DNA of 64,000 nucleotides, taken from the NCBI GenBank assembly GCA_019925795.1, contig CM034305.1, positions 56,222,573 to 56,286,572 of the forward strand, in the 5' to 3' direction. Origin of the DNA: Dendrobium chrysotoxum. Its lineage: Eukaryota; Streptophyta; Magnoliopsida; Asparagales; Orchidaceae. Positions within the stretch are counted from its first letter, which is position 1; each line of letters opens with the position of its first letter. The notes beneath the pieces were generated by a model. That model worked only from the letters and a program-made list of their open reading frames with translations, searched no databases and was not told the DNA's origin. Positions 45,134-57,689 of the stretch are shown here, in pieces. The translations under genes and the position numbers were made by a program.

Positions 45134-45935
45134 ATGTATAATCATTTAGCGCAAAGACAAAAGACATTAACTGATGAGTTCATTAGGGGATGAATATTTT
45201 TATTCAGACAGCTTCTCAACTACCCAGCTTCATCTCAGATGGAAAGTTTCATTGCCCATGTTCTAAACATAAAAATCAGGTGCACCTTAGCCCAGATGAC
45301 GTAACTGTTGATCTATATCGTCGAGGTTTCATGCCAGAATATTGGTATTGGACTTCTCATGGTGAGTATGAACCATATTTCAATTCTCGATGCTGCCCAT
45401 CGATAAGTGCTACTAGAGATGAGGAAGAGCATATCATACCTAATCTTGAGGACATAATTTATGATGTAAGTGGAGCATAATTTGAACAATATACAGAAGA
45501 GTCACCTAATAAAGAAGCACAAAATTTTTATAAGTTATTGCATGCTTCCCAACAACCAATATGGAAAGGTTGCGTCACTCACTCAGAGTTATTCGTTGCT
45601 GTTAAGATGTTAAGTATCAAGGGAGAATATAATGTCCCCCGTGATTATTTTAATCAATTTATTGGACTGCTCAAAGAAACCAATCCAGCAGATAACATAA
45701 TTCCTACAGATTTATATCGGACTAAGAAGTTGGTTTCCAAGCTTGATTTGACATACAAAAAGATAGATTATTATGTAAATTGATGCATGTTATTCTACAA
45801 TGATTTCTAATTAGATATTGCATACCATCATTGCAACGCATCGAGATTTATCACAAAAATAAAGCTTAAGGAAGTAGCAGCCAGCAGGTTATTTTATTTA
45901 CCCATAATTATTAGACTGTAATGATTATATGCATC
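45134..45935 (+). pseudogene. CACTA transposase TNP2-like, N-terminal part (outer element)
   Basis: TNP2-like proteins are the transposases of plant CACTA (En/Spm) elements. A likely original ATG is at 45134-45136 ('MYNHLAQRQKTLTDEFIRG'), followed by a frameshift near 45190. The transposase-associated domain then reads 'KFHCPCSKHKNQVHL', 'DDVTVDLYRRGFMPEYWYW' and 'SHGEYEPYFN'. After a TAA at 45478 the next open part gives 'LLHASQQPIWKGCVTHSEL' and 'LVSKLDLTYKKIDYYVN', ending in a TGA where Gly of the usual N-G-C-M motif is expected ('CMLFYND' follows). Weak similarity continues as 'ASRLFYLPIIIRL' and 'LYAST' to about 45935. At least one frameshift and two stops make it dead. The rest of the transposase resumes at 47178 after an insertion. 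Confidence 0.88.
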
Positions 45936-46440
45936 AACGAGCGTGCTAGGAAAGCCTATGTAAGTATATACGTTTAATTTTGTGATATTATGTATAAATT
46001 GCATAACTTTTCACTAACTTTCATAGGAGAAGTATACACGGCTTTGAGAGAGTCAGGCTGCAGCAGGAGAAGGTTCTTCTGCTGGATCAACAGACTATTT
46101 TGACTACCACACTTGGTCACAAGCGGTAGGAGGAATGCAGCATGGCAGAGTATACGGGTTAGGCTTGCAGGCCTATGCATATGAAGGGCAAACATCTAGT
46201 GGCTGCAATTTTTCATCTAGTACCCAGGAGTCTTTATATACCCAACAGATAGCTGCCCTTACAGCTGAGCTCGAACATGTATGAAAAGCCCAAGCTGATT
46301 GGCAGATGCAAATGTAGCAGTAACAGATGAAGTTACAGCAGCAGCAAGCTCAAATGTTAGAAGAAATAAAAAAGTTGAGGGAGAAGATGAATAGTGGTAG
46401 GAGTACATCATCACCTGAGGATGAAACTGAATCAGAGTAG
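45926..46440 (+). pseudogene. CACTA second ORF (Ptta/En/Spm type), C-terminal part
   Basis: The segment begins with 'INERARKAY' (about 45930-45958), then an intron-like stretch with donor 'gtaagtatat' (45959) and acceptor 'actttcatag' (46026), then 'EKYTRL'. Further on it reads 'YFDYHTWSQAVGGMQHGRV', 'YGLGLQAYAYEGQT', 'YTQQIAALTAELEHV' and a Gln-rich coiled-coil-like tail ('KLQQQQAQMLEEIKKLREK'), ending with TAG at 46438-46440. This order matches the plant 'transposase, Ptta/En/Spm' protein. It contains in-frame stops (TGA after 'YTRL', TGA after 'ELEHV', TAGs at about 46316). It is out of place between two parts of TNP2, so it belongs to a second, inner CACTA copy. Confidence 0.8.
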
Positions 46441-46739
46441 ACGTTATTTATCTATTTTATTGATGTGGACATCTGTATTTATGTGTTTTTGGACATATTT
46501 ATCTATTTACTGTTCGAACATGTTCAGATATTTGTTGATGACACTCTTCTTATATATTTTTATTGTGTGCATGTTTAATTATTTGTTATCTGGATGATGC
46601 TCTTGTGGTTTATGTGTAACTATTGATGTTGTAGATCAGAATTGGATTTATCAATATATATTATGTTGTAGTTTGTTGTATGCAAGTATAAATATGAAAA
46701 TCACTTTTTAAAGTGAGGAAGATTTTTTTTTATGCTATA

Positions 46740-47177
46740 GGTTTTCGGTGGATTATCCACCGGTATATGTGCCGGAAATACGATATGACGACATTTCCGG
46801 TGGAATATGCGACGGAACTTCAGATGGATAGTTCGATGGTGATATCCGATGGTACAAATCGACATCGCTTTTTTTGCGGCAAAATATCCGCCGGTAACTC
46901 CGACGAACATTTTTCGCTGGTAAATCCGGCGGCTTATTCGCCGGAACACGGTGACAGAAAAGGCGTCGGGTTGTCAAACATATCCGTCGGTTGTCCGTTG
47001 GAACGACCGCCAGAAATATTTTTGGCGCAAAAAATACGACAGAAATATTTTTCCGATGCGCGTTTTACGATCGGAGAAGTTTCCGTCGGAAATTCGCCGG
47101 AAACCTATTTTTTCCGGCGCATTTTTCACTTTATCGGCGATTTTTGTCCGCTGGTAATGGCTATTTTTCCTGTAGTG
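46740..47177 (+). mobile_element. CACTA 3' subterminal region and terminal inverted repeat
   Basis: 46740-47160 is packed with short direct and inverted copies of 'ccggtgga', 'tccgccgg', 'ccggcgg' and 'tccgacg', typical of the subterminal binding arrays of CACTA elements. It ends in 'tatttttcctgtagtg' (47162-47177), the reverse complement of a CACTA terminus (CACTACAGGAAAAATA). The TNP2 reading frame of the outer element resumes in the bases right after it. The open frames at 46713-47216 and their antisense partners are by-products of the array. Confidence 0.85.
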
Positions 47178-48265
47178 AGACAAAAACAAAGATTGCTTAC
47201 TACGTCATCCTGTTGATGGAGATGCATGGAAAGCTTTTGACTTGTCATACCCTGATTTTGTAGATGATCCATGTAATGTTCGACTTGCTTTATCCACGGA
47301 TGATTTTAGTCCTTTGAAGATCATAAGTAGTACATATAGTATTTTTCTTGTACTTCTAGTTCCGTATAACTTGCTTCCTTGGATGGGAATGAAGCAAAAT
47401 TCTTTTATTCTATCAATTATTATACCAAGGGAGAAAATTCCAAGAAATACCATTGACATTTATCTTCAACCATTCAATCAAGGGTTACATGAATTATGGG
47501 GTGGTGTTCAACGCTATGACGTTACAACTAAATTAACTTTCAGTATGCATGATGTATTGATGTGAACTATTGATTATTTCGTGCATATGACATGATATTG
47601 GGTTAGAGCACTAAAGGAGATATGCTTGTCCCTATTATGAAGAAGATACAAAATCTCTATGATTATATAAGGGCAAGAAATTTACATATATGGGTCATCG
47701 ACATTGGTTGCCAAATAATTATATTTTTTGTCACCAAAAATAATTTTGTGATAACACAAACGAAGTTTAAAAGGAGCCTAAAAGGGAAAAAGGTATTGAG
47801 ATTCTATAGAAGCTACCGAATATACAATTCCCTACTGGTAGAGTTAGTAAACTTGGTTTGAAAATAGGTTATAATGTACAGATGCCTGAGGAATGGAAGA
47901 AGAAATCTATTTTCTTTGACCTACCTTATTAAGAGTATAACAAACTGCCATATTAAGAAAAATATTTTTGATAATTTCATTGCTACTTTGCTTGACCTAG
48001 ATAAGTTCAAAGATTCCTTGCAGCACGATAAGATTTAGTTGAAATCAGAATAAAGAGCAAACTTCATCTCCGAAATCTTGAGGATGACAACTACATTTTT
48101 CCACCAACGCCTTTCACAATGTTCAATAAAGACAAACAAATATTTTGTGAAGTCTTGCCAATTTTGAAAATGCCTAAAAGATATGCATCAAACATATCCA
48201 AAATTTTCAATGTAGCTGAATGTAAAGTCATAGGCCTTAAAAGTCATGAATTTAATATTGTATGA
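47178..48265 (+). pseudogene. CACTA transposase TNP2-like, central and C-terminal part
   Basis: The open part reads 'LLRHPVDGDAWKAFDLSYPDF', 'DDPCNVRLALSTDDFSP', 'VLLVPYNLLPWMGMKQ', 'SFILSIIIPREKIPRN', 'DIYLQPFNQGLHELW', all conserved TNP2 core blocks. The frame stops at 47563. Later pieces in other frames include 'YNSLLVELVNLV' (near 47830) and, near 48100-48265, text resembling the DUF4218 start ('PPTPFTMFNKDKQIFCEVL', 'LPKRYASNI' type). It continues the transposase interrupted at about 45935. Together they define an outer CACTA element running from about 45134 to beyond 48770, broken by stops and frameshifts. Confidence 0.87.
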
Positions 48266-48477
48266 TATTTTTATTTTTATTTTAGAACTAATTATTGTAC
48301 ATTAAAATTTATTATTATAGTTTATAGAAGATAGATTACAACAATGGGAATTGACATAATGCATAAAGATGTCACCTGGACATCTAAAGATGCTGAGCAA
48401 AGATGGCTAATTTAACTTTAGTGTTTTGTAATATTTATATTCAAAGCTCATGGATTTATCCCTACACATAACTATAT

Positions 48478-48770
48478 TTACTCAAATATATATACAAGCT
48501 TGAGACCTTCTTGTTGACGAACGGTTTACACCATAGTATGGCAATGTGGAGTCAAATGAGAGGGTTTTCAGTATGATTATGGGACCTGTACACCCTGAAA
48601 GAGTTTAAACATAGGGATTTCGTGTCATTCCAACACAATACTTTCCTCATAACACCACTGAAGCTAGTCGTGGCAGCGGGGGCAATTTTAGTCATATAAC
48701 AAGTCTCAAAGAGGATGTCAACACATTACATTTTGAGATGAGACAATTTATGCAATAATTCTAGCTGCAT
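48478..48770 (+). pseudogene. CACTA second ORF fragment (outer element)
   Basis: Near 48550 the plus strand reads 'VESNERVFSMIMGPVHPERV', then 'GFRVIPTQYFPHNTTEASR' and 'EDVNTLHFEMRQFMQ', the central part of the Ptta/En/Spm-type protein that ends at 46440 in the inner copy. Stops are present (TAA near 48608). A sister fragment lies at 57690-57845. Its place downstream of TNP2 fits the gene order of CACTA elements. Confidence 0.75.
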
Positions 48771-49469
48771 CACCCACCAACAGGAAGCTCACAAATGGAA
48801 TGTTAAAAATTTTTAATGTTGAAAATATTAAAAATATTTGATAATTAACTTCTCACAGCATTCATACTGTTTGCAGGGAGGGAATGATAATTCATCTGAT
48901 GCCTGAGATTCTTGAGGAAAGAGGTCCTTAGTGTATTACCTTTGGTTTTTTGGACTAAAGTAGATCTTATGATATTTCTTGTTGTATGGTTATATGTTTA
49001 TGCTAATTATCAGGACAATAATTTCTTTATGTTTATGATAAACTTCTTATCTTTATGTAAGACTATCATTTTGGAGTATTAAGTGACCCATCACTATAAA
49101 GGATAGGCTTTTCGATGTTTAGCTTAGTTTTGTTCTTTTCTAGTTTGATATTTAGCTTGTTTTTTTTGTTTAAGACTCAATATACTCACAAATATAATAA
49201 ATATTTTAGTTTGACAAATATATGTATATGTACATCTGTTGATTGCAAGTGACCGAGATTTATTTCAAAGCTGAATTTATTTTATTCAATTGATCATTCA
49301 TGCAAACAAGTATTTTGGTTATTTCTAATTAAACTTAAATATCAACTTAGTGATCGTTTAATTTATCACACCAATAACTCAGTCTCCATTTTTAATCTAA
49401 TATGGATAATATATCTATCATTGTTTGTTTGCATAAATAATGTCAAAAAAAGTTATTGATAAATTTTAT
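48771..49469. other. AT-rich sequence, no gene seen
   Basis: Probably internal sequence of the outer CACTA element. No coding signal. Confidence 0.45.
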
Positions 49470-50697
49470 TAGAAAAAAAAAATTTGGGCTTCTTGTGGCA
49501 ATTATAGCAGCCAAAAATCAGCTACAACAGTGATGGTTATAATCAGCACAAATCTGGGAAGATAGTGGCAGTTATAACCGATGCTAATGCCCTAGATTTG
49601 TGGCTGCTATAACCGTAACAAAAAAAATCCTTCCCGCCGGTTGTAAACTGCTATGAAATCACTAAAGAAAAAACATTCATTACCGGCGACTTCCAGTGGT
49701 CAATCTTCTTGCAATTTTCAGGTGGTTTTCCTATGAAATACAATGAGATTAATTTTTTGGTGGCTTTTCCGGCGGATTTAAAATTTAACTATTTTAAATG
49801 ATTTAACTATTTTAAAATTTTATTTTCAGTAATTAGTAATTTTAATAGTTTATTCTAATTAATTATTAAGTTAATATTTTATCTTAATTCATTTTTTAAT
49901 TTTCATACTTTTTTTTAATTAATTATCAATTTTCATTTTCATTTAAAATTCATTATATATTTTAAATTTCATTTTTAGCTTGATTATTAATTTTACATAT
50001 TTTTTATATAGTTTAAAACTTTATTTTAATTAAGTATAAATTTAATAATTTATTTTAATTAACTATTAATTTAATAACTTATTTTAATTAATTATTGATT
50101 TACAAACTTATTTTAACTAATTATTAATTTTTATATTTTAATTAAATAAGTTTTAAATTTTAATTTTTGTATTATTATAGTTTAAATATAAAAGTGTAAA
50201 TTTTATTACACATTTTCCTTCCCATCAAAACGGCTGGGTGTTTGATGTTTCTTTTGGTATAAGTTCGAATCCCACGGCAGACGGGTCGTGGGGCAGTGCG
50301 GCAGGCCAACGCGGGCAGGTAGCCGATAGCGCGATCGGGCAGCGAGATGGCTTCGTTTTTTTAAATAATTTTTTTTAATTTCCGACGGCTATGAATGCCA
50401 GAAATAAATGCCGCTGGAAATAAACCTCCGGTTTTAGTTTCCTATGTAGTTTATACTGGCGAAAAAAATTTGTCAGAAAGCCACCAAAGAAGCTCTTTAT
50501 TGCCGAAAATTCTCCCAGTTCTGCCGAAAAAATCCATAGGTAATGACCAATTTTTTTGTAGTGAATGGATTTGCAACGAAAGCCAATTACAATGAACATG
50601 TGGTGGTTTTTAAAATTGCTACCAATTTTTTGTGGCGGTTATAACTCCCAAGAAAGCTTATTTTAAGTGTTGCAAAAGGTTTTTTTTAGAAGTGGTA
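49470..50697. mobile_element. CACTA-like terminal regions, two candidate right ends
   Basis: 49490-49625 has 'ggcaattatagcagcc', 'cagttataaccgatgc' and 'ggctgctataaccg'. 50570-50660 has the opposite orientation ('gtggcggttataac'). 50380-50530 repeats 'gccgctgg', 'gccaga', 'gccgaaaa'. Two terminus-like ends are visible: 'tttttttgtagtg' (50551-50563, reverse complement CACTACAAAAAAA) and 'ggttttttttagaagtg' (50681-50697, reverse complement CACTTCTAAAAAAAACC). One may be the right end of the outer CACTA element and the other a second nested copy. No left partner could be paired with certainty. A GC-rich patch lies at 50270-50350. Confidence 0.55.
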
Positions 50698-52026
50698 ATA
50701 GGATTGAACTAGTTGAGCAGAGCGTGAGTTGATTAATTAATGGCTCTTGAGCTTAACTCTATGAATTCAATTTAAATAATGAGATTGCTAAGTTATTATG
50801 AAAAACAAAAAATGATTATTATAATGATTTTAAAATGATGAAAAAGCCTAAAATCAAAAGAAAAATAATTAAGAATTACTTGATATAAACAAAATATGAC
50901 AAAACTTTAAAGTATTTTCAACAATTTTATACTTAAATTTATGAATGATAATATAATTTATATTAATATTTTTTTAAATGAGCTTTCTTATGAATTCACA
51001 AGTCAAGTTGGATCTTGTTTAACTATAGCTCTATAGTTTATCAAGCTTAGCTCAATAATTAAGAGCTATTAATCATTCTGAGCAAACAAAAAAAAATCAA
51101 CTTGACTGACTGACTTGCACGCAACAAATTGTATTGTTAAGAAAAGATAAACATCCAAATTTCATTGGGAAATGACATGAACTTTTCTAATGTTTCCTTG
51201 ACTTTTGGAGTCCACTGATCTTTACTACAGTTAATTTCTCAATGCTTTCACACCTCAGCATTAAATTTGAATAGAATTAAATTTACAATTACAATTATAA
51301 AAGGCAACATAATTACAATAAAAGTCACATATGATGTTTTATTTTATTGTCTTTTCACTCTCTTGATTTTTTTCTTTTACTAATTACCTTAATGTCCCAA
51401 TCATTGACGGACTCACTTACACGCCAAGTCTACGGGCACCAAATAAATTGTTGTGTTGAGAAAAAATAGACACCATTTTAAAGACTAGCAGTTCATAATC
51501 AATGTCTATCAATCATTCAACTAACGACAATCTAGTTTTAGTTCCTTTACTTGTTGTGTAAGATTTCAAGCAACCAACATATTCAATGTATATTAATATT
51601 TAAAGCTTGTTCAAAATTGTAACTAAAAATTAAAGCAAAATAATTTTTAAACAACCAATAATATCATATTTCATTGATAGCTCAAATTATAACTAAAAGT
51701 TAAAGAAAAAGGTATCAAATTTCACCCTAATAATAAACTTACATATCTATATAAATAATTTATATAAACAATACACATTGGTAAGTCAACTAATTACAAT
51801 TGGGGATGACTGAACTTGTGTAGTTTTGATTCCTTTGCTTGTTGCATAAGATTTAAGCTACCAACATATTTAATGTATATTAATATTTAAGGCTTGTTAA
51901 AAAATATAACTAAAAATTAAAGTAAAATAATTGGCAAACAACCAACAATATCATATTTCATTGACAGCTCAAATTATGACTAAAATTTAAAGAAAAAGGT
52001 ATCACATTTCAACTTAATAATAAACT

Positions 52027-52109
<83 letters not shown>

Positions 52110-53465
52110 TATTTTTTTAAAGAGCCATCCCATGAGTTTAAGAGTTAAGTTAGAACTTGCTTAAACTTCCGTGTTCAGCTCGATGGACATGAGCCATTTG
52201 TCATGCTGAGTCCGAGAAAACCCCGCATTCAATTTGACTAACTCACATGCGTAGTTTGTAGGCTCCATATAAATTATAAAGTTGAGGAAAGATAAACAAT
52301 TTTAAATTTTTGGCTTGGCTGCACCATTTTAAAGTTAAGTAAGACGACATAATCAATGCAATCATTCTGTCTAGTTAATTTCTTAGTTTTTCACACCTTA
52401 GCATTTAATTTGAATGGAATTAAATTTACAACTACAGCTATAAAAGATTGCATAATTACAACAAAAAGTCACATATCATATTTTATTTTATTATCTTTTT
52501 TCTCTCTTGATTTTTTTCTTTTATTAATTACCTCAACCCCCTAATAAATTATTGACTCATTTACATGCCTAGTCTGCACGCATTAGATCAATTATAGTAT
52601 TGAGAAATAAGAAGCATTTATTAATTTTAAGAAATTTCTTTCATTGACCCAACTTGTTTAAAGTTTAGTGGTCCATAATCAATGTCAATCGATCTGTCAA
52701 CTAATTACAATCGGGGATGACTTGGACTTTCCTAGCTTTAATTCCTTTGCTTGTTGCATAAGATTTCAAAATACTAACATATTCTAAGTATATTATTATC
52801 TAAAGCTGGTTCAAAATTATAACTAAAAGTTAAAGAAAAATAATTTACAAACAACTAACAATGTCAGATTTCATTGAGAACTCAAAACTATAACTAAAAT
52901 TTAAAGCAAAAGGTATCAGGTTTCAGCATAACAATAAACTCACATATTTATATAAATAATTTTTATTTTTTAAATGAACCTTCTTGTGAGCTTAAGAGTT
53001 AAGTCAAAACTTACTTAAACTTAACTCGTTAGCTCATCAAGTTCAGCTAAATGCTCATGAGCCATTTGTCACGCTGAGTCAAAGAAAACTCCGGAGTCAA
53101 TATGCGTAGTTTGTTTGCTCCAGATAAATTATAGAGTTAAATAAAGTTAAACATTCATTAATTTTGAGAAATTTTTGGCTTCCCCACATTTTAAATTTTA
53201 GTGGGAGGGCTTAAATCAATGAAATAATTCAGTCTAGTGGAGAATGATTACTTGTGACTTTTCGAATGCTTCTAAACTCCTAAAGTCCATTGATTATTAC
53301 AATTAATTTCTTAGTACTTTCACACCTTATCATTTAATTTGAATAGAATTAAACTTACAATTAAAGCAATAAAAGGAAGCATAATTACAATAAAATTCAT
53401 ACATCTTGTTTTATGTTATTGTCTTTTCTCTCTCTTGATTCTTTTCTTTTATTAACTACCTCAAA
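50690..53465 (+). repeat. Direct repeats of a non-coding unit of roughly 0.9-1.15 kb
   Basis: Three diverged units share 'gctttcacacct.agcatt', 'gaatagaattaaattt', 'ctctcttgattttttt' and 'tttattaattacct' at about 51240-51390, 52390-52535 and 53310-53460. 'gactcacttacacgcc' type sequence and 'taaagaaaaaggtatca' recur between them (51680, 51967, 52879). The first unit also matches 15380-16080. An (AT)n run of 75 bases lies at 52030-52104. No coding signal. Confidence 0.7.
50879..50886 (+). other. Empty target site of the MITE at 16159
   Basis: In the sequence 'attaagaattacttgatataaac' the 8-base 'cttgatat' occurs once, at the position where 15380-16080's homologue carries the MITE with a duplicated 'cttgatat'. 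Flanks on both sides are homologous (to about 16140 on the left, 16850 on the right), so this is a pre-insertion site in a paralogous repeat. Confidence 0.85.
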
Positions 53466-53519
53466 AATTAAGTAATATAAGTCTTTTTTACTCAGCTATT
53501 AAGAGTATTTTTTACTCAT

Positions 53520-54790
53520 CATATTATAAGATCCATATCGTATAGGACGATCAGTTGAAATCATGATCTCAGCCGCCAATCATATTTTAGGAAATATTTT
53601 TAAATTCAAAATATGTATTAATCGTACAGTACGATATACATCTTACTGTATGATATAACCAAATCTTGCTAAATGAATCCTATAATTAGGGGATCAAATT
53701 TGGATTAATTGATCCAGCCAAATCATAATGTAGGATTTGACCAATCATACTGCACAACCTGATCTTTGCAAGAGAGGATAATTATTCACCACAAATTATA
53801 CGAGATGATAATCCAATTCGATTGACTAATCACACTGGATGATACTTTATATCGTACTGGACGATCACCTCAAATACTTGAACTGATCATACGGTGCCTT
53901 ATTAGTTGTATAGTACTAATAGCGCTATTTGAACTAATCATACTGTATAATTTGGGATCATACTACACGATCAGTCTTAACATAATTGAATTATTACGGC
54001 TTTTTAGTGAAGCCTTATATTTAAGCTCTCTTAATAGACTTGTTTCAAGTATCTAGCTGTTGGGTTTTCTAGAGAGAGAGCTTTGAGAAGAGATCTTGGG
54101 GAGCTTAGGGAAGGAGAAAAGAGAGTTTGTGTGTGAGGGGGAAGGAGTATGAGGGATTTTCACATGATTTCTCTGAGCAAGCTTCTGTCTTGTTTCCTCT
54201 GAGTGTCTTACTTGATTTCTTGGGTGGCTCTGCGAAGAAGAACGACAGCCTGAAGATCATCAAGTTCTCTACCATCACTAAGAGGGTGAAAAAAGATTGC
54301 TAGGTTATATGCCTTCACAAGGAGAGTGAAAAAGAGGTCAAGGTTTTTTTTCCTTCATCATGAGGGTGAAAAAGTGGTCAAGGTTCTATAATGCATCAGG
54401 TTGGTGAAAATATGGTAAGGGTTTCTCCGCTTAGCTGTGGGGGCTAAAGGAGAGAACTAAAGTTTTCAAGCAATACTTGAAGAGGTGGACTCTAGAGAGT
54501 AGATGTAAGTCATTGTTTGACTGAACTACTTTAAAATTCTGGTGTGTTCATTCTAAGTTTTACTTTCTGTTATTTATTTTTTTGCGCTTTAATTTTTTAT
54601 TTGAGTAACTCATCATCACCATAGGTTTAAGTTTTTTTTGTTAATTAGCTTTCGCATCGGGTGATAACATTGTTTATTTTAAGTTATTAAAAATCTCAAA
54701 AAAAATGTTCTTGTTAAAGAAATTTTTTAAAATAACAATTCACCCCCCTCTTGGTGTGCTTATGGATTATTTACGGAGGCTTAACTTTCT
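53520..54790 (+). repeat. LTR-like repeat with CGTAC motifs, copy 2
   Basis: 53530-53960 has the palindromic 'atcgtacagtacgat' type motifs and 'tactacacgatc'. 54060-54130 is a G/A-rich leader ('agagagagagctttgagaag'). 54260-54420 holds four or five degenerate units of about 38 bases around 'gagggtgaaaaagtggtcaagg'. 54735-54770 has 'caattcacccccctcttggtg', a sequence I associate with the leader of many plant LTR retrotransposons. Order and motifs match 55890-57660. Confidence 0.6.
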
Positions 54791-55889
54791 ACATTGAACT
54801 TTCATGATTATCCATTATATTGATAATCTTACTTTAATTTAGAAATCCAGGAGTTCGACATAGGCATAAGATACCTCTAGGATATATCATTGCATATATC
54901 ATAGATACTAAATATAATCTCATGTATCCAACACCAGCAGATAACTATCCCTCCTTCTACACAGATAGTTCATTCCCCCTTCTCTTTTGTGATAGATGTC
55001 GTAGGGCATAGCTCATAAAGGAAGAGCACGAGTTTGATGATTAAGGGAGAGCCCTAACAGTTATAGAGGTATCAATACTAGCACTAGTGTACCAACCATT
55101 ATTTTACGATACGTTGATTTAGCAGTTCGACCAATTAGAGATGCATCTTGAGGCACAAATCTAGGAGTCTACCACTCACTACGATTAGATGCAGCAATAG
55201 CATGAGGCAGATCGTGCATGAATTAACAATCAGTTTACCTCGATTCACTTTTACTTCTAGCCACCAGTGCCACCACCTGATTAGGATCCTTCTTATGAGT
55301 AGAATATGTGATATGATTTAAAGTTTATTTCTTTTAGTGTGATTATACTTTCTATTTCTCCTTATTATTCTTTATTAGTGTTTGTTTGTAGTTCCTCTTT
55401 TTGTTGATTATAAAAAGGGGAGCAGGATATTATTGGTTGTACTGTTTATTTTATTAGTATAGTTTATTTACTTAGTTTTCAGTGCTTTTGACTAAGCTTT
55501 ACTTTTTAGTCCATGTTATATGCTTATTAAAAGTAAAATTATGTAAAAAAAGAAGTTTCTCGCTATGCGTTTTTTAAAAAAAATATTACTTAGTAAGGGG
55601 AGGGCTTAGGAGGAAATTAAAATTAACATGTAATATTAACCAATAATATTTTTCATCATGCAAAAGAGAGAGATTATTATAATCCAGGAGTCTGACCCTT
55701 TGTTTTGATTATAATAAATATTATTGGATGTTTATTAGTTTCTCCTACTCTATATATTGCATATATTTTTATGTGTACTATTAATATTTCAGGTTTAATA
55801 CACCAAGCATCGTCAGAGAATTAGAGCTCAAGAATGGATTGCATAGGATAGATTTGTTTAAAAGAGTCTAGAATTTTATTTTACTTGAG
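54791..55889 (+). other. Interval between the two LTR-like repeats; weak coding trace
   Basis: Near 54840-54990 a frame reads 'IPLGYIIAYIIDTKYNLMYP' and then 'YPSFYTDSSFPLLF', reminiscent of the N-terminal 'putative plant transposon protein' of Athila-like retroelements. Between 55090 and 55260 short frames rich in Gln and Met are interrupted by stops. No protease, RT or integrase. I treat it as a possible, heavily decayed retroelement ORF. The rest is AT-rich. Confidence 0.35.
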
Positions 55890-56643
55890 TCACTGTATGT
55901 AAAAATATCTATGTTAGCTTAACAACTATGCACACACACAAGGTGAGTAAAATTAAATTATTTAATATTTTTGAAGATCGTATTGAATGATCTGTATTTT
56001 ACTGTATGATTTGTATAATGTAAAATTAATTAAATTATTTAATTAAGTAAAATAAAACTTGAAATCAAAATAAACTAATCGTATGATATGAATCAAATCA
56101 TACAGAATGATCAGTTACATTCAGGAATCTCCATCTCTATTTTAAATTAGATAATATTTCAAAATTTGAAACTTTGGTCTATTTGTATTGTATGAACCAA
56201 ATCGTTCTATACGATATTTTAAAATCTTACTTAATTTAATCCTTGTGATTAATCAGTTGAATTATGACTGAATAAAGGTTTAAGATTATACTATATGAAC
56301 TTGATCGTACTTGATGATTAATAGAGATGATTTTTTATTATCCCAGGGTTCAACCTGGATGAACTATGATTCGATTGAACTAATCGTACTATACGACCAG
56401 AAATTCATACTATACGATCAGTGAAGGATTTGAACTGATTGTACTGGACTACTATTTATCGTATAATACTGACATGGGGTAATTGAACTAAATATACTGT
56501 ATGATCAATACATATTATTGTATGCCTGCTATTTCAGCTTTCTTAATTGACTTTGTAGAAGGCTTTGGCAGTCAGAAGGTTAAGTATTCTGTGAGAGATT
56601 ACTGAATAGAGGGCTTTGACCAAAGGGAGAGAAAGGGTGAAGT

Positions 56644-56754
<111 letters not shown>

Positions 56755-56914
56755 ATCATTTTAGGTTCAAGGGAGTATGAAAGGGGATTCCACACGGTTA
56801 CTTCGGCCAATTTGCATATGAGTTTCTCCATATATTATTGTTCATCTTGAGGGAACCTCCATGAAGATCTTTTTAGTGTCAAAGGGCCACCGACTACTCC
56901 ACCGCACCGGGAAG

Positions 56915-57150
56915 GTGAAAGTGATTCAGGCTACTCTGTCTCACCAGGAGGGTGAAAGTGATTTAGGCTACTCCACCTCACCAGGAAGGTGAAAGTGATT
57001 TGGGCAACTTCAATTCACTAGTAGGGTAAAAGTTATTTTGGCTACTCCACCTCATCGGGAGGGTAAAAGTGATTTAGGCTACTCTACCTCACCAGAAGGG
57101 TGTAAGTGATTTAGGCTGCTCCATCTCACTAGGTGTGTGAAAGTGATTAT
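56915..57150 (+). repeat. 37-bp minisatellite, about six units
   Basis: The consensus starts 'gtgatttaggctactccacc' and continues 'tcaccaggaaggtgaaa'. Six consecutive diverged units, the last breaking up at 'gtgattatctttc'. A related, more degenerate array with about 38-base spacing sits at the same relative position in the copy at 54260-54420. Confidence 0.85.
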
Positions 57151-57689
57151 CTTTCTTAGCCGCACTGAAGAGGTGGAAGTGATTTTGTAAGAACTTGTCC
57201 GCCCAATCGTGGGGGCTTAAGGAGAGTAACTAAATGTTTAGTGCAATACTCGAATAGGAGGACTTCGGAGAGTGGACGTAGGTCAAGTTGATTGAATCAT
57301 TACAAAAATTTGGTTTGCCTTCTATTTTTCAGTATGCATTTTTTTTTGTGGTTAACCTTCTTGGACTTTTACTTTCTCTAATTTGGTTTGGCTTTGGTTG
57401 TCGTTGTGACATGAAAATCATCTTGGTTAGCCTTGATTGATTCTCATTTTTGGGAAAAAAAAATAGGAAAGTGAAAAGGAAAAAAAGTATTATTTGTTTT
57501 TCTAAAAAATAAAAAAACTAAAAACTATTTTGTGTTTGTTTTGAGTTATAATTTTTACTTTCGCTTTAAAACTGAGTTGGTTGTTTACTTTAAAAAAGTT
57601 TTGAAAATGTTTTTTAAAATATCAATTCACCTGCCTCTTGGTGTGTCATTTCATAGTTCAATTTGTTTCACAACCATGCATTTAACTTT

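Noticed and set aside
46713..47263. 167-codon frame and overlapping antisense frames
   Set aside because: They overlap the CACTA subterminal array and terminus and show no protein homology except the TNP2 continuation after 47178.
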